From Micractinium sp. NFX-FRZ (lineage: Eukaryota > Chlorophyta > Trebouxiophyceae > Chlorellales > Chlorellaceae): a stretch of DNA of 64,000 nt. The stretch lies in the NCBI GenBank assembly GCA_029339195.1, contig JAPTJF010000270.1:1-64000 (forward strand), in the 5' to 3' direction. Every line of letters starts with the position of its first letter. Position 1 is the first letter of the stretch. The notes beneath the pieces are model-generated. The model had not been told where the DNA came from. It did not search any database and saw only the letters and a list, made by a program, of their open reading frames with translations. Positions 1 through 10,267 of this stretch are shown one piece after another. Both the position numbers and the translations under genes were made by a program.

Positions 1-336
1 GTGCAGACAGCCCCCCATCTACACCACCCCCTTCTTGCCCGTGCTCCTGCAAGCGTAGATTGCCCCCCATCTACACCAACCGCTCACTGCCAATGCACCG
101 GCAAGCGTAGATAGCCCCCATCTACACCGCCCGCTCACTGCCAGCCCCCAACCGAGTGCAAACAGCCCCCCATCCACACCGCCCCCCTCTTGCCAACGCT
201 CGTGCAAGCGTATATTGCCCCCCATCTACACCGCCCGCTCACTGCCAGCCCCCAACCGAGTGCAGACAGCCCCCCATCCACACCACCCCCTTCTTGCCAG
301 CGTTCCTGCAAGCGTAGATTGCCCCCCATCTACACC
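1..336. repeat. 52-bp tandem minisatellite, about 7 units
   Basis: The motif CCCCCCATCTACACC recurs at about 11, 63, 115, 166, 218, 270 and 322, a period of 52 bp. Two unit versions alternate: one continues with GCCCGCTCACTGCCA, the other with a CTTGCCxxxGCTCxTGCAAGCG core. A degenerate copy lies near 496-525. The array reaches the window edge, so it may be longer. Confidence 0.9.
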
Positions 337-742
337 CAAAATCTTACGCTCAGTGCATGCGCCGCAGCTGCGGTTGAAGGGCGCACGGGCAGCTTCCATC
401 AACGGGCAAGCATGCATAGCATCGACACCCCCTTGGACTAGCGATACCCCCAATTTGCATCTGCAGAGGGCTCTAGGTGAGTGCCGCCGGTACGGATAGC
501 CCCCTGTCTACACAGCTGAGCCCGCCGCAATGAATGATGTTGCCCGTGAGACAACCAATCTCGGCCTACGAGGCACAACTAATCTGCCCTTTGTCCCGGC
601 CTTCCACCCACCGCTCCCAACGCTACACTTCAGTAGTGCACTTTTTGTTAAATTTGCTTTAGCAGGTTGAACGCGTGCGGCCTTCCACCAGTAAGTTCTC
701 AACCGAGGTTGCATTAGCTGCACATGTCCATGCGTCTGCAAA
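337..742. other. Intergenic, no gene seen
   Basis: This stretch lies between the minisatellite and the 3' end of the OTU gene. The open frames have no recognisable domain or splice pattern. It presumably holds the 3' UTR of the minus-strand OTU gene. Only a degenerate minisatellite unit near 496-525 stands out. Confidence 0.5.
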
Positions 743-2306
743 CTACTGCCTGCTGCGAGGCTGCTGCAACTGCACCGCGTCCACCAACAGATCGTAGTGG
801 CCACCACCGTGAAAAAACAGTGGCACCTCGTGTCGTCCTGCGTATTGATCGCCATAGCGGCTGACCAGAGCCACATTTGTGCCTCGCTGCATTGCAATAG
901 GGATAGGCCATGGGCTGTTGTAGGCAGGCTGGACCAACATTATTGCAAGCTGATGTTGCGCCATGTTCAGCTGTAAGGATGGTTAGCTGGAGCTTAACCA
1001 TGTGCCAATCAGAGACAGCTTCCAGACGGGGGCGCACAAGGATACGACTAAGGCAGGGTGTGAAGTTCTCACGTGCAAGGGGCAACCCGCCCAGGAGATG
1101 TTTCATGTTTATGTCGTCAGTGTTGGCTGCCTGCCAGCTGTTGCCCGAGGTATGCACCTCGGGGAGGGCATGAAGCCACAAACCCACCTGTGTAAAGATG
1201 GCAATGGGGCGCTGCAGTACGTGCGCCGCCACCGCCAGTTCTGGCTCACCTGCACATAACAGTACATTGGCGGTGGGCAGAGACGTGGGTAGTTACTCGT
1301 GCTGCAAGCACTGTGTGCTGCTGGTAGGCAGAGGTGCTGTATGACGACAACAAAGCCTCCCCAGTTAAACGCTTTGTGCACAGCTCCGGCTGCAATGCTC
1401 ATAAGACTCCATGCCAGCAGGCTCACCGCCCCAGCTATGCGGCTGCTGCATGCGCCGCACATAGGTGTCATAATCCTCATCGATGAACCAGCACACTTCA
1501 TCCCTGACGAGGGCAAGGGAGGACGGGAATGCACGGGAGAGGGGTCAGAGGGTAGGGTTGTGAGTGTAGGATCAGCGGGGAGGGCATGGAAGGATGCCAC
1601 AGCCGTGAGAGGGCATGCGGGTGATGGAGACAGCATTGGCCAGCTCGGAAGCACCAGATCAGCAAAATGGTAGGGGCACACCGGGCACCGTGCAGATGCA
1701 TCCCTGCCCGCCAAATAGATGTGACCTCCTCCAAACCCACAAGCAAGCGTGTTGCGCAGATGATGAACAGGATCGGCAGGCGCACCTTTGCTTCAGCAGC
1801 TCCTGGCAGATGTCCTGCCGCAGCTCATCCGCCCGCGCTGTTTCTGCATGCGGCTGCAGCAGTTCCACACCCGCTGCTGCTGCTGCTGCTTGCTGCTGCA
1901 CCCCTCCGGCCGCGGCATCGTGTTGCGATGCGATGTGGTCGCCCTGTGCCAATGAGCGGAACATGCAGCGCCCGTCGCCCGCAATACGCAGCAAGCTGTA
2001 TTGTATTGAGGCAGCTGCTGCTTCGCCGCCCTCGCCTCCAGCTGCTGCCTGGGGTGGGGGCACTGCGCTGCTCCGGATGCCCTGCTGCCGGAAGGCGCTG
2101 CTAGCGGCGGATGCTCCTGTCATTGCTGAGAGCACCACCGCCCGAGCCAGCCTGCCCGGCAGCCTGTAGCTGTGTGAGGATGCTACATGCAGCCAGCCTG
2201 CAGTTGTTGAGGGCTGTGGGGGGAGCCAGTAAGCCCGGAAGAACAAAAACAAGCCGCTTGGCGGCGCCCGCCTGCTGCAGCGTGCCGCTCGCCGCCGGCA
2301 CGTCAA
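743..2306 (-). CDS. OTU-domain cysteine protease (deubiquitinase, OTU3/OTU4-like)
   Basis: Exons (minus): 2306-1786, 1503-1427, 1249-1188, 886-743; 267 aa. OTU proteases cleave ubiquitin conjugates. The catalytic core is visible: GDGRCMFRSLAQG with Cys114 and Asp111, then EVCWFIDEDYDTYV, then WGGEPELAVAAHVLQRPI joined across the intron 1427/1249, then HGGGHYDLL with His250. The order and the WGGEPEL motif resemble plant OTU3/OTU4 from memory of the family. Splice phases agree (AG|G, G|GT, phase 0). The first about 95 residues are Arg/Ala-rich and could be an organelle transit peptide; this is inference. The start at 2306 is the only Met before the frame closes upstream. It is divergent from the flavoprotein gene, 423 bp away. 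Confidence 0.88.
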
Positions 2307-2729
2307 GGCGGGCTGCCCGTTTCGATCGGGCCATGCTCTCTGCAGTCAATGCATCTCACCGACGCTTTGGTGGGAGTGAGCCGGATGTGGGGCACGAGAG
2401 GCAGCTCTTGCGACTGGAGCAAGTCGGAGTGAACAAGCAGTGCTCGCCGCCATGGCTGATGCGCCTTGTGTATTTTACGTAGTAACCTGTTGCAAAGCGT
2501 TGCAGCGCCGCTCCCTTGAACAAACCTAGCTAGTTGTGCTGCGCCCTGCTGCGCGCCATTGTGACCAGCAGTAGCCACTCATTTTGTAACCTGGCCACTT
2601 GAAACGCACCCGGAGATCCCCTCATTACTTTGACATACGCATCCGCCTGCTCCTTGCCCTCCCGCTCTCCACCCGGCAGCCTTTTCCTCTTCGGCTTCAC
2701 CTAAGCGCCTGCCGGCTGGCTGGGCAGCC
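2307..2729. promoter_or_regulatory. Divergent intergenic region between OTU and flavoprotein genes
   Basis: These 423 bp separate two start codons pointing away from each other, so they must hold both 5' UTRs and probably a shared bidirectional promoter. No clear TATA box or repeated operator was seen. GC is slightly lower around 2460-2640 than in the flanking exons. Confidence 0.4.
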
Positions 2730-5700
2730 ATGGGGGCCTTCCAGAGCACTCCGACATCTCGTGATCAGCCGCCGAAGAAACGAGTCTGCATAGTGGGCGG
2801 CGGCGTGGCAGGTGAGCGCCGGGGCGGCAGCGGCAGAGCGGCGGTGGCGGCGCGCCAGCACCTCCGTGCCTTCCATCTGCAGCAGAGGCGTATGGAAGTG
2901 TGATCCAGTGTGTGTAATCTCAGCCAGAATCCCAAGCCTAAAGCCTGCCTCTCATCTCTGTGTCCGTTCTGCTCATGCGTGCACCGCCCACCTGCACCGA
3001 AGGCATGGCGTGCGCTTGGAGCCTTTCGCGCTTCCCCGACCGCTTTGAAGTCGAGGTTTGGGAGGAGTTGCCTGAGGCGGGCGGCGTCGCCTCCACCTGC
3101 AGCATTGACGGCGGTGCGATCTGCGTGTGCTGCTGCGCTGGGCTCTGCATGTGTCTAGCGAGTCGCCCACCCACAATGCCATGCAGTGTTGCGTCCACCA
3201 TGCTGTGCACGTGCATGTTCAGTATGCATCAAATGTGATATGCTGGTCATAACCAGATGCCGACATGCCTTTTCCTAGTACCGGGCCCGCTATAGCCGTG
3301 GCGTGTCACGCACATTGGCTGCTCTCCGCAGCCGCCCAAACAAACATCTGCCTCGCTCCACCCGCGTTGCTTGCCCTTGTGGCCCCTGCAGGCGAGGAGA
3401 TCAATGACCAGGTGCAGGGCGGAGCGCCTTCTTACAGAAACAACCTGCTCTTCTTCAAGGTCAGCCCAACACACTCCTCCCCGCAGCTGCTGCCGCCATG
3501 CACTGGCGCTGTGTGCAGGCACAATTGGTGCATGCTGCTGCTTGCTTGCTCTGGCAGGAAGGCGTCTCCTACCTCTCCCTGCTCATGACCAACTGCTCCT
3601 ATGCATCACGCTTTGGTTGCTGCTGCTTGTCGCCTCTGCAGGAGTTTGGGTTCGAGCCTCATGAGGTGCAGTTCCGCATTGCATTTGGCACCGGCAAGAG
3701 CGCATGGACCAACCACAGGTGGGGGATGCTGAGCTTGACGGGCAGTGCAGGCGCCAACAGCAGCAGCAGGCGGGTCGTGCCGCAGCCGCCCACGTCCCAC
3801 ACACACAATACCGCCGCTCCCCGCCCCTCGCCTGCTGCAGCGACAGCGCGCTGGTGCGGCGCCTGCAGCCCCAGATTGAGCGGTTTGGGCGGGTGCTGCG
3901 CTGGGTGCACCGCCTGGAGCCTCTCTTCGTCTTCATACCCATCAACACGGTGGGGGCCTGCTGGGCGGGCCCGGGGGCATATGCACTGGGAGTGGGCACT
4001 GGCGGGCAGTGCACCGCACTGAGGGGGCACCTCAGAGGCGCCAATGGGCACTGAGTGCACACTTGCCTGCGTCCACCCATGTCCTCACCCGATGTCTGTC
4101 ACAACTTACCTGCCTGTCATGCGACCTCCTGCTGCCACCCTGCCCCTGCCTCCAGCTGCTGCGCGTGTGCGGGTTCAGCGAGGAGTTTCGCAATGACATG
4201 GTCTTCCCCCTGACTGCGCTCTTCTTCGGCACAGGCAACCAGGTGGGCGTTGGGGGAAGCAGGAAAGGGGCAGGTACATGAGGAAACATGTCCACACCTG
4301 CTGCTCAGGCAAAGCTCTTGGTATGGGGAGGTGGCTATCTCTTGCAGGGCCATCTGCTGTAAATGCTCATCTTACTCCTTCAACGGCTGTCGCCGTCCAT
4401 GCCGTGCCGTGCCCTCACGCTTTCGACCCACCCACCATCAACCCCTTGCATGCATCAGACGCCCAGCGTCAGCGCCGCCGTCATCGCACGTGTCTTCCTG
4501 GACCCGCAGCTCAGGTGGGAGGCGGGGAGTGGTGGCACTGCAGGGGGGCGGAGGGCAGGGTGCCCTTGGAATGCCACACAGCATGCAAGCTCCTGCATGG
4601 CCGGTGGTAGCTTGCAGTGCAGCCGGTGTGCGGACTCGCTGCCTGTCCCGCCCGCCCTTTATTGCGTTCAATCCTCAGGCCCTCGGTGCGCACCAAAGCC
4701 ACCCCAAGCACCAACCTGCCCTCCGCCTCCCTTGCTCTGCAGGCTGTTCCAGTACTCCCCCCAGCGCCTGCTTGACAGCGTGCCCACAATGTTTGCATTC
4801 CCCAAGCTGTCTGCCATCTTTGGCACCATTGCAACCGGCATCCACGCAACCGTGCGCACTGGTGAGGGGCTACACGCAAGGGGGGCCCTCTTGGTGGTGC
4901 CTCGGCGGCAGCTGCTTGTGACTTGCAATGCACAACGTGTGCATGCCAAGCCTGGCAGCTCCCTACAACCGCCCTGCCTCGCCTTCTTCGTCCCTGCCCA
5001 TGCAGGCATGCGAGTTGAACGTGTGCAGCGGGATGCAGCGGGAGTGACTGTTACGGATGCCGGCGGGCACAGCTGCCAATTCGATGAGCTGGTGCTGGCA
5101 TGTGGCGCCGAGGAGGCCAGGCGCATGCTGGGGGCAGATGCCTCATGGTGAGTGCTGGCCAGCATGCTGCTTCACACTTTGTGGGGCAGATGCAGTGAGC
5201 GGATCTACAGTGGCGGGTCTGCTTGCTCACCTGCCAGTCTGTGGCGCTGCCTGCCCATCCGCCCGTCCACTCCGCTGCCCGCCGCCGGGGATCCACTGCC
5301 CCTGCCTGGCCAATGTCGCCCCCTCTCCTTCTCTCAGGCTGGAGCGCCGCCTGCTGGGCAACGTGCGGTACTTCAACGACCTCATTGTGACGCATGAGGA
5401 CGAGGAGTACATGCACAGGTGGGCAGACAGGGCAGGCTGCATGGGAGGGTACCCAGGCGGCTGAGGCACAGGCTGCAAGCACAGGGAGGTGGTGAAGCCG
5501 CGCCCAACCTGTGCCAGCTTTGGTTGCATGGGGAGACGCCGTGAATGCGTGTTGTATGCAGCGTGCGCCTGGATGTCAGTGGTCCTTCCTCTCTACCGCC
5601 TGCCTGCCTGCCTGCCTGCTGCTCCATGCTTCCCTCCCGAACCGCGCCTCCCCCCTGCAGTCATTACGAGCTGCGGCTGGAGCACGGCGACATGTACTTT

Positions 5701-7376
5701 GTGCGCACAGACCCGCAGGACAGGTGAGCCTCGCCTGGAACGATAGCTAGATCAGGGCACCCCGTGTTCAAGGGGCCGCAGCGGCAGCGTGTTCACAAGG
5801 GCTGTCTCGCAGTTTGCTGTACCTGACCTCGAGCAGTGCAGCGAGCGGACAGCACCAGGGCATGGTGCTGGGGTCAGAGCCAGGGGCAGGGTCAACTGCA
5901 TGCCCCCCTCCTAGCCCCGGTGATTCCTGCCGCTGCCCTGCTACCGCCTGCAGGGAGAAGATTGAGATGTCGTTCAACCTCACCATGTACCAGCCACACC
6001 TGGCGGGTGAGCAGCACAGATGGCGATACGCAGGCTGCTGCCGCGGGCCACGTGCAGTGTGCCAACTGCTGGCAAGGGCGCTGCTCCATCCGACGCCCCT
6101 CAACCCCCACCCACCCTGCCTGCCCACCTGTTGCCTCGCACATCCCGCAGGGCGGCGCAACATCTACCAGAGCATCTTCCTGGATGACTCGCAGAGCCAG
6201 GCATGGACTGTGGGTGCTATCGACAAGGTGCGTGCAGCAACGTTGGGGGCAAGGGTGTGGAAGGCAAAGTGCGGGCATGGAGAGGGCATCTGCGGCGAAG
6301 TGCCGCCCGTTCTGCCTGAAGGCTGCCTGCAGTGCGCAGTGCTTGTCGTCAACCAGCCGCCACAGCTTGAACGTTGCAGCAATGCTTAGCCGCTACCTCC
6401 TGAACTTTGCCCCACCCTATTACCTGCCTCCCCGCTGCTGCGGCCCTGCCTCCTCTGCAGGCCAAGATCCTGAAGAGCCGCGTCACCCGCCAGTTTGCCC
6501 ACACCTGGCGCCACTTCGCCACCTGGGTGCCCTTTGTGAGCACGGCCTGCAGGCAGCGGCGCTGAGGCTTGCCTTCCTCATCCTTTGCCTTGCCTGCCCA
6601 CCTCGGCCTACAGTGGCAGCGTGCGCATCACCACTCAGTTTGTAGCGCGCAGCCAGGCTGCTCGTGCTGTGCACATTGTTACATGCCTGCCCGCGCATGC
6701 CCGCTGCCCGCGCCCGCAGGTCCCTCTGCTGCAAGGCCGGCAGCGCACCTGGTATGCTGGCGCCTACACCCTGTTCAACACACACGAGATCGCCACCATG
6801 AGCGGTAAGGGGCAGACAGTGCAGAGGCAGAGAAGCACGCGCAGGCACAGGGTCCCTGGGAGTACATGCACTGCATTGCAATCTTCTTGCAAGGGTGTGT
6901 GGCTGCATCTCGGGAGTGATGAGGGGCATTGTGCGGGCCCTGTGCCGCCAGCTCACCCCAACGCATCCCCACGTCTCGCATTTTTCTCTCCACGGCATAA
7001 CCTGCAGGCCTGGCAGTGGCAGAGCGCCTGGGTGCGCCCTACCCCTTTGCTCACGACCCCCTGGCAACACAGCAGGTGGGTTAGTTGTTGGCAGGCCGGT
7101 AACTGCGTGGCATGCCAATTGATGCAAGTTGAAAGGGCTCAGTTTGGTGCAGTGGCAGCTGGTGTGACGTTGACTTAAGAGACCCTCTACTGCTCCCATT
7201 CCTGCGGGATGCTCCCAGCTTATCTGCTCCTTATCGCTTCCTTCCCGTGCTGCCTGCAGTTCGACACATACCTGCGCATCGCCCACGGTCCCTTTGCCCG
7301 CCGCAGCGCCATGCAGCAGCCAGCGGCCGCCACGCCTGCGGTGGGCGCTGGCAAGGCAGCCTCCAAGTCAGACTGA
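2730..7376 (+). CDS. FAD/NAD(P)-binding amine-oxidase-like flavoprotein
   Basis: 17 exons: 2730-2811, 3003-3113, 3392-3459, 3642-3718, 3841-3949, 4156-4242, 4459-4514, 4743-4861, 5006-5147, 5338-5418, 5661-5723, 5954-6006, 6151-6227, 6461-6535, 6720-6804, 7008-7075, 7260-7376; 489 aa. The N-terminus shows the Rossmann dinucleotide motif VCIVGGGVAGMACAW (about residues 19-33) and the acidic/GG motif EVEVWEELPEAGG. The C-terminus has the second FAD-contact region TWYAGAYTLFNTHEIATMSG followed by LAVAERLGAPYPF. This layout is that of flavin-containing amine oxidases and of the flavoprotein half of plant cyclopropane-fatty-acid synthases; no methyltransferase half is present. The substrate cannot be told from sequence. 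No signal peptide or membrane helix is evident. Confidence 0.85.
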
Positions 7377-7792
7377 GCCCATGCCAGTCCATCCTCCTGA
7401 TAACCCCCGCAATTGCACCTGCAACGGTCCCACAGATAGAGTGCCCGGATCCATTTCGTTCCCATCATGCCATTGATTCGCGTCATGCTGCCCTCTGCTG
7501 CGGCACGACACCTGTGCCGTTGCCGCACGCAGCTGACACCCGACTCCCTCAGCTTGCTTGTACTCCCCCCCCCCCCCGCTTTCATTCCTTCTATCGTTTA
7601 CATGAGCAATGTTGCTCAAAGTTTGAAACAAGTAATCAAGTACTGGGTTGGTCAGTCAGGCTGAGAGGGCGTCGGTCAGTCAGCATCAAGGGTACACAGC
7701 AGAGGGACAAGAGGGTGGAGTGGAGAACGATCGGTGGGATGGCCTCAAATCAGTGCGAAGGTCAGAGGGCAGCATCCCAGCAGTCAGACCCA
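7377..7792. other. Convergent intergenic region with poly-C tract
   Basis: This lies between the 3' ends of the flavoprotein (+) and RRP43 (-) genes. It holds both 3' UTRs, a run of 13 C at 7565-7577, and a minus-strand TGTAA at 7598-7602. No gene is seen. Confidence 0.5.
7598..7602 (-). terminator. Candidate TGTAA poly(A) signal for RRP43
   Basis: TTACA on the plus strand reads TGTAA on the minus strand, about 190 bp past the RRP43 stop. TGTAA is the usual poly(A) signal in chlorophyte algae. A five-base match alone is weak. Confidence 0.4.
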
Positions 7793-9994
7793 CTAGGCAG
7801 CTGCCGCTTCTGCCGCATCTAATGCCTGCTGAAGCAGCCCCCGCACTTCCTTGCTGCGCATCTTGGCGGCCTCCAGGCACTGCAGCACGCGCTCCTGGCT
7901 GGCGGTGGCAGAGCCACCCGCCTTGTAGAAGCCTGCGGCGGCACAGGGGCAGTGCGGCATGGAGGGGTGGCATTCAGTTGTACAAGCGAGACAGCACACT
8001 GCTTGCATGTCAGCTTCAGCTCAAGCCATCAAACCCAGTAAGGCAACCCTTGGCGGCCCAGCGTTCGCATCAGCACTGACAATCTCCTTCAAAGCCCAGG
8101 CCAGCCCGCTGCAGCGCTGCCAGGACACTCTGCAGCCGCTCCATAACAGCCCCTCAGCAGCGGCACGCACCTAGCACGCCTCCCTGTTCATCCACCGTGG
8201 CCGTCAGCAGTGCCTCGAGCAGCGGCTCCTCCTCGGCAGTGGGGTCAACCAGCAGCTGCCCGCGGTACAAACCACATGTGAGGCTGACAGGCTGGCAGCC
8301 CAGCTCCAGCCGCCGCAGCTGCGGCGGCTGAGCTGCTGCTGGTGCTGCCGCCTCCCCTGCTGCATCTGCTGCACCTGCCTTCTGGATGCGGCCGGTATCG
8401 TCCATTGTCACGGCGTGCAGGCGGAGGCTGGACAGCGCGGCCAGCGCAGCCAGCAGGCAGGCGTCGTGGAGCGAGCCGTCTGCACACGGTCAGGGCAAGG
8501 CGGGGCCAGGCAGTCTCAGTAGGGTATCTCCTAAGACGCACGGCAGGGTTTAGGGTTTAGGGTTTCAGGGCAGAAGAGAGGAGGCAGGGGGTGCACCAGG
8601 CTAGGAGGCAGCGATGAGAGCTTGGGTATATCTGGGAATCCGTGCCGGCCCAGCGGCGCGCAGGGCAACCGCCGGGCACAGGCAGGCACGCTACCCAATC
8701 CGTTCTAGGCGGCCGTAAGTGTTGCGCTGCTGCCATGGGTGAAGGCAGGCGAACGACTCTAGTAGACCGCCGGGAGGGTGAAGAGACAGAGCAGGCAGGC
8801 AGGCAGGCAAGCTGCACAGCATGTAAGCAGGCAGGCAGGGCAGGCAGGCAGGCAGGCAGGCAGATATTGAGGTGCGCAGGTAGGCAGACACGAGGCATGC
8901 GCACAAGCTGCCCGGCTGCTATCACCAACCTCAACCAGCAGCGCCACCTCGTCATCGGCACCCCACCGCAGCGCCACCTCGTCATCTGCGCCCACCGCGC
9001 CTAAGCCTGCCTGGCATCCATACCGCAGGCCCAGCCCTTCCATGAAGCACCCACCCTACGCAACCACCGCGCCGGCCCACCCACCTGCATCCACTACATA
9101 CAGGTCGAGGTAGACGGCCCATGCGGCCCGCCCCGGGTCGATGCACAGCTGCCGGCGGTCCACCACGCCCCCCGCCTCCAGGAACCCGCTCAGCTGCTCT
9201 GTGAGCACCTGCGCCGCCTCGCTGGGCCGCCCAGGCCGCATGTCTGTGGAGCAGAGAGGCGCCATCTCTACCTGCGGGGGAGGACCGGTCAGGCGAGTGC
9301 AGCAGGAGGGGTATTTAGAAATTGTAAAAAAACTTCTTCCCAGCGAGATGCCCCAGGTGAGCAGGGGTCTGGCCGCACAGTGCACGGCTGCATGTGCACG
9401 GCGGCAACCAATTCCGTGCAGTCGTGGGTGAGTTGCAGGCTCACAGCAGGCGTGCTCACAACCTGCCGGGAGCACAGCGTACAGGCTCTGGCCTCAGGGA
9501 AACCTGGCATCATGCTCCCCACCCCAGCAGCTCACCTGAAGCGTGAGGCGCCCCTCGTCAGGCGCGTCTGCAGCTGCCGGCATGACCTCGCACTTGATGC
9601 CTGCCATCACAGTGGTGCTGCCCAGCTTGACGAGCGCCGAGGCATCTGCGGTGCTCACCACGCCCAGGCCGATGCTGGTGGCGCGGGGCAGCGCCAGCGG
9701 GCGGCCATCGGGGCGAACACCCTGGAGCACAGCGGGGCGAGGGAAGCTTGGTGAGCCCACGCAAGAGATGAGGTGGTGTGGTCGGCGGCAGTGGGTGACG
9801 CACAGGCGGCACAATGTCCTTTTAAACGCGCGCCCGCTGCCAGCCCTGCTGAACGCGCGCCCGCCGCCAGCCTGTCCGCATCTCTCTCCCCTCACCTGCG
9901 CAACAAACTTGGCCAAGTACTGGTCGGGATAGAGCCGCTGGAACGCCTCTGCCTGCAGATCCGCAGTGGCGCCCAATGAGGCTACGGCTGCCAT
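7793..9994 (-). CDS. RRP43: Exosome complex subunit RRP43 (EXOSC8), RNase PH family
   Basis: Exons: 9994-9896, 9721-9536, 9271-9085, 8479-8171, 7932-7793; 306 aa. RRP43 is a non-catalytic ring subunit of the RNA exosome, which degrades and trims RNA 3' ends in nucleus and cytosol. Diagnostic stretches are FQRLYPDQYLAKF, GVRPDGRPLALPRATSIGLG, VVSTADASALVKLGSTTVMAG, and DADGSLHDACLLAALAALSS, all typical of the RRP42/43/45 group. The first and third match RRP43 best. The phosphorolytic active-site residues of bacterial RNase PH are not expected in this subunit. The start MAAVASLG at 9994 was chosen because the conserved N-terminus follows at residue 17. Intron 3 (8480-9084) holds a telomere-like tract and CAGG microsatellites. 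RRP43 is divergent from the coiled-coil gene. Confidence 0.9.
8549..8569. repeat. Interstitial telomere-like repeat
   Basis: Three consecutive AGGGTTT units (plant-type TTTAGGG) lie inside RRP43 intron 3, flanked by CAGGG on both sides. Confidence 0.85.
8791..8863. repeat. CAGG microsatellite, two blocks
   Basis: (CAGG)n tracts at about 8791-8809 and 8828-8863 sit in RRP43 intron 3, separated by a short unique piece. Confidence 0.85.
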
Positions 9995-10267
9995 GGCCGC
10001 AGGCTGCAGGTGGGGCAGGGGTGCAGGGAGCGAGCACTCGTGAGCGGCAGCGGCGGGCGGCAGGCGGCGGCGGGGCGAGAGGCTGCTCTCACGCCACCAT
10101 ATCGCACTGCAGACCCTTGCAGCGTCACAGTGATGCATGTGCCGCCGCTGGAACGCAGGGTCAGACGCAGGCAGCAGGTGCATGCACGGGCTCGCCTCTT
10201 CCTCGCCTCTGGGCTGTGTGATGCGGACTGGTTGATGCTGCAAATATCTGTGCTCACTTCAAGCGAG

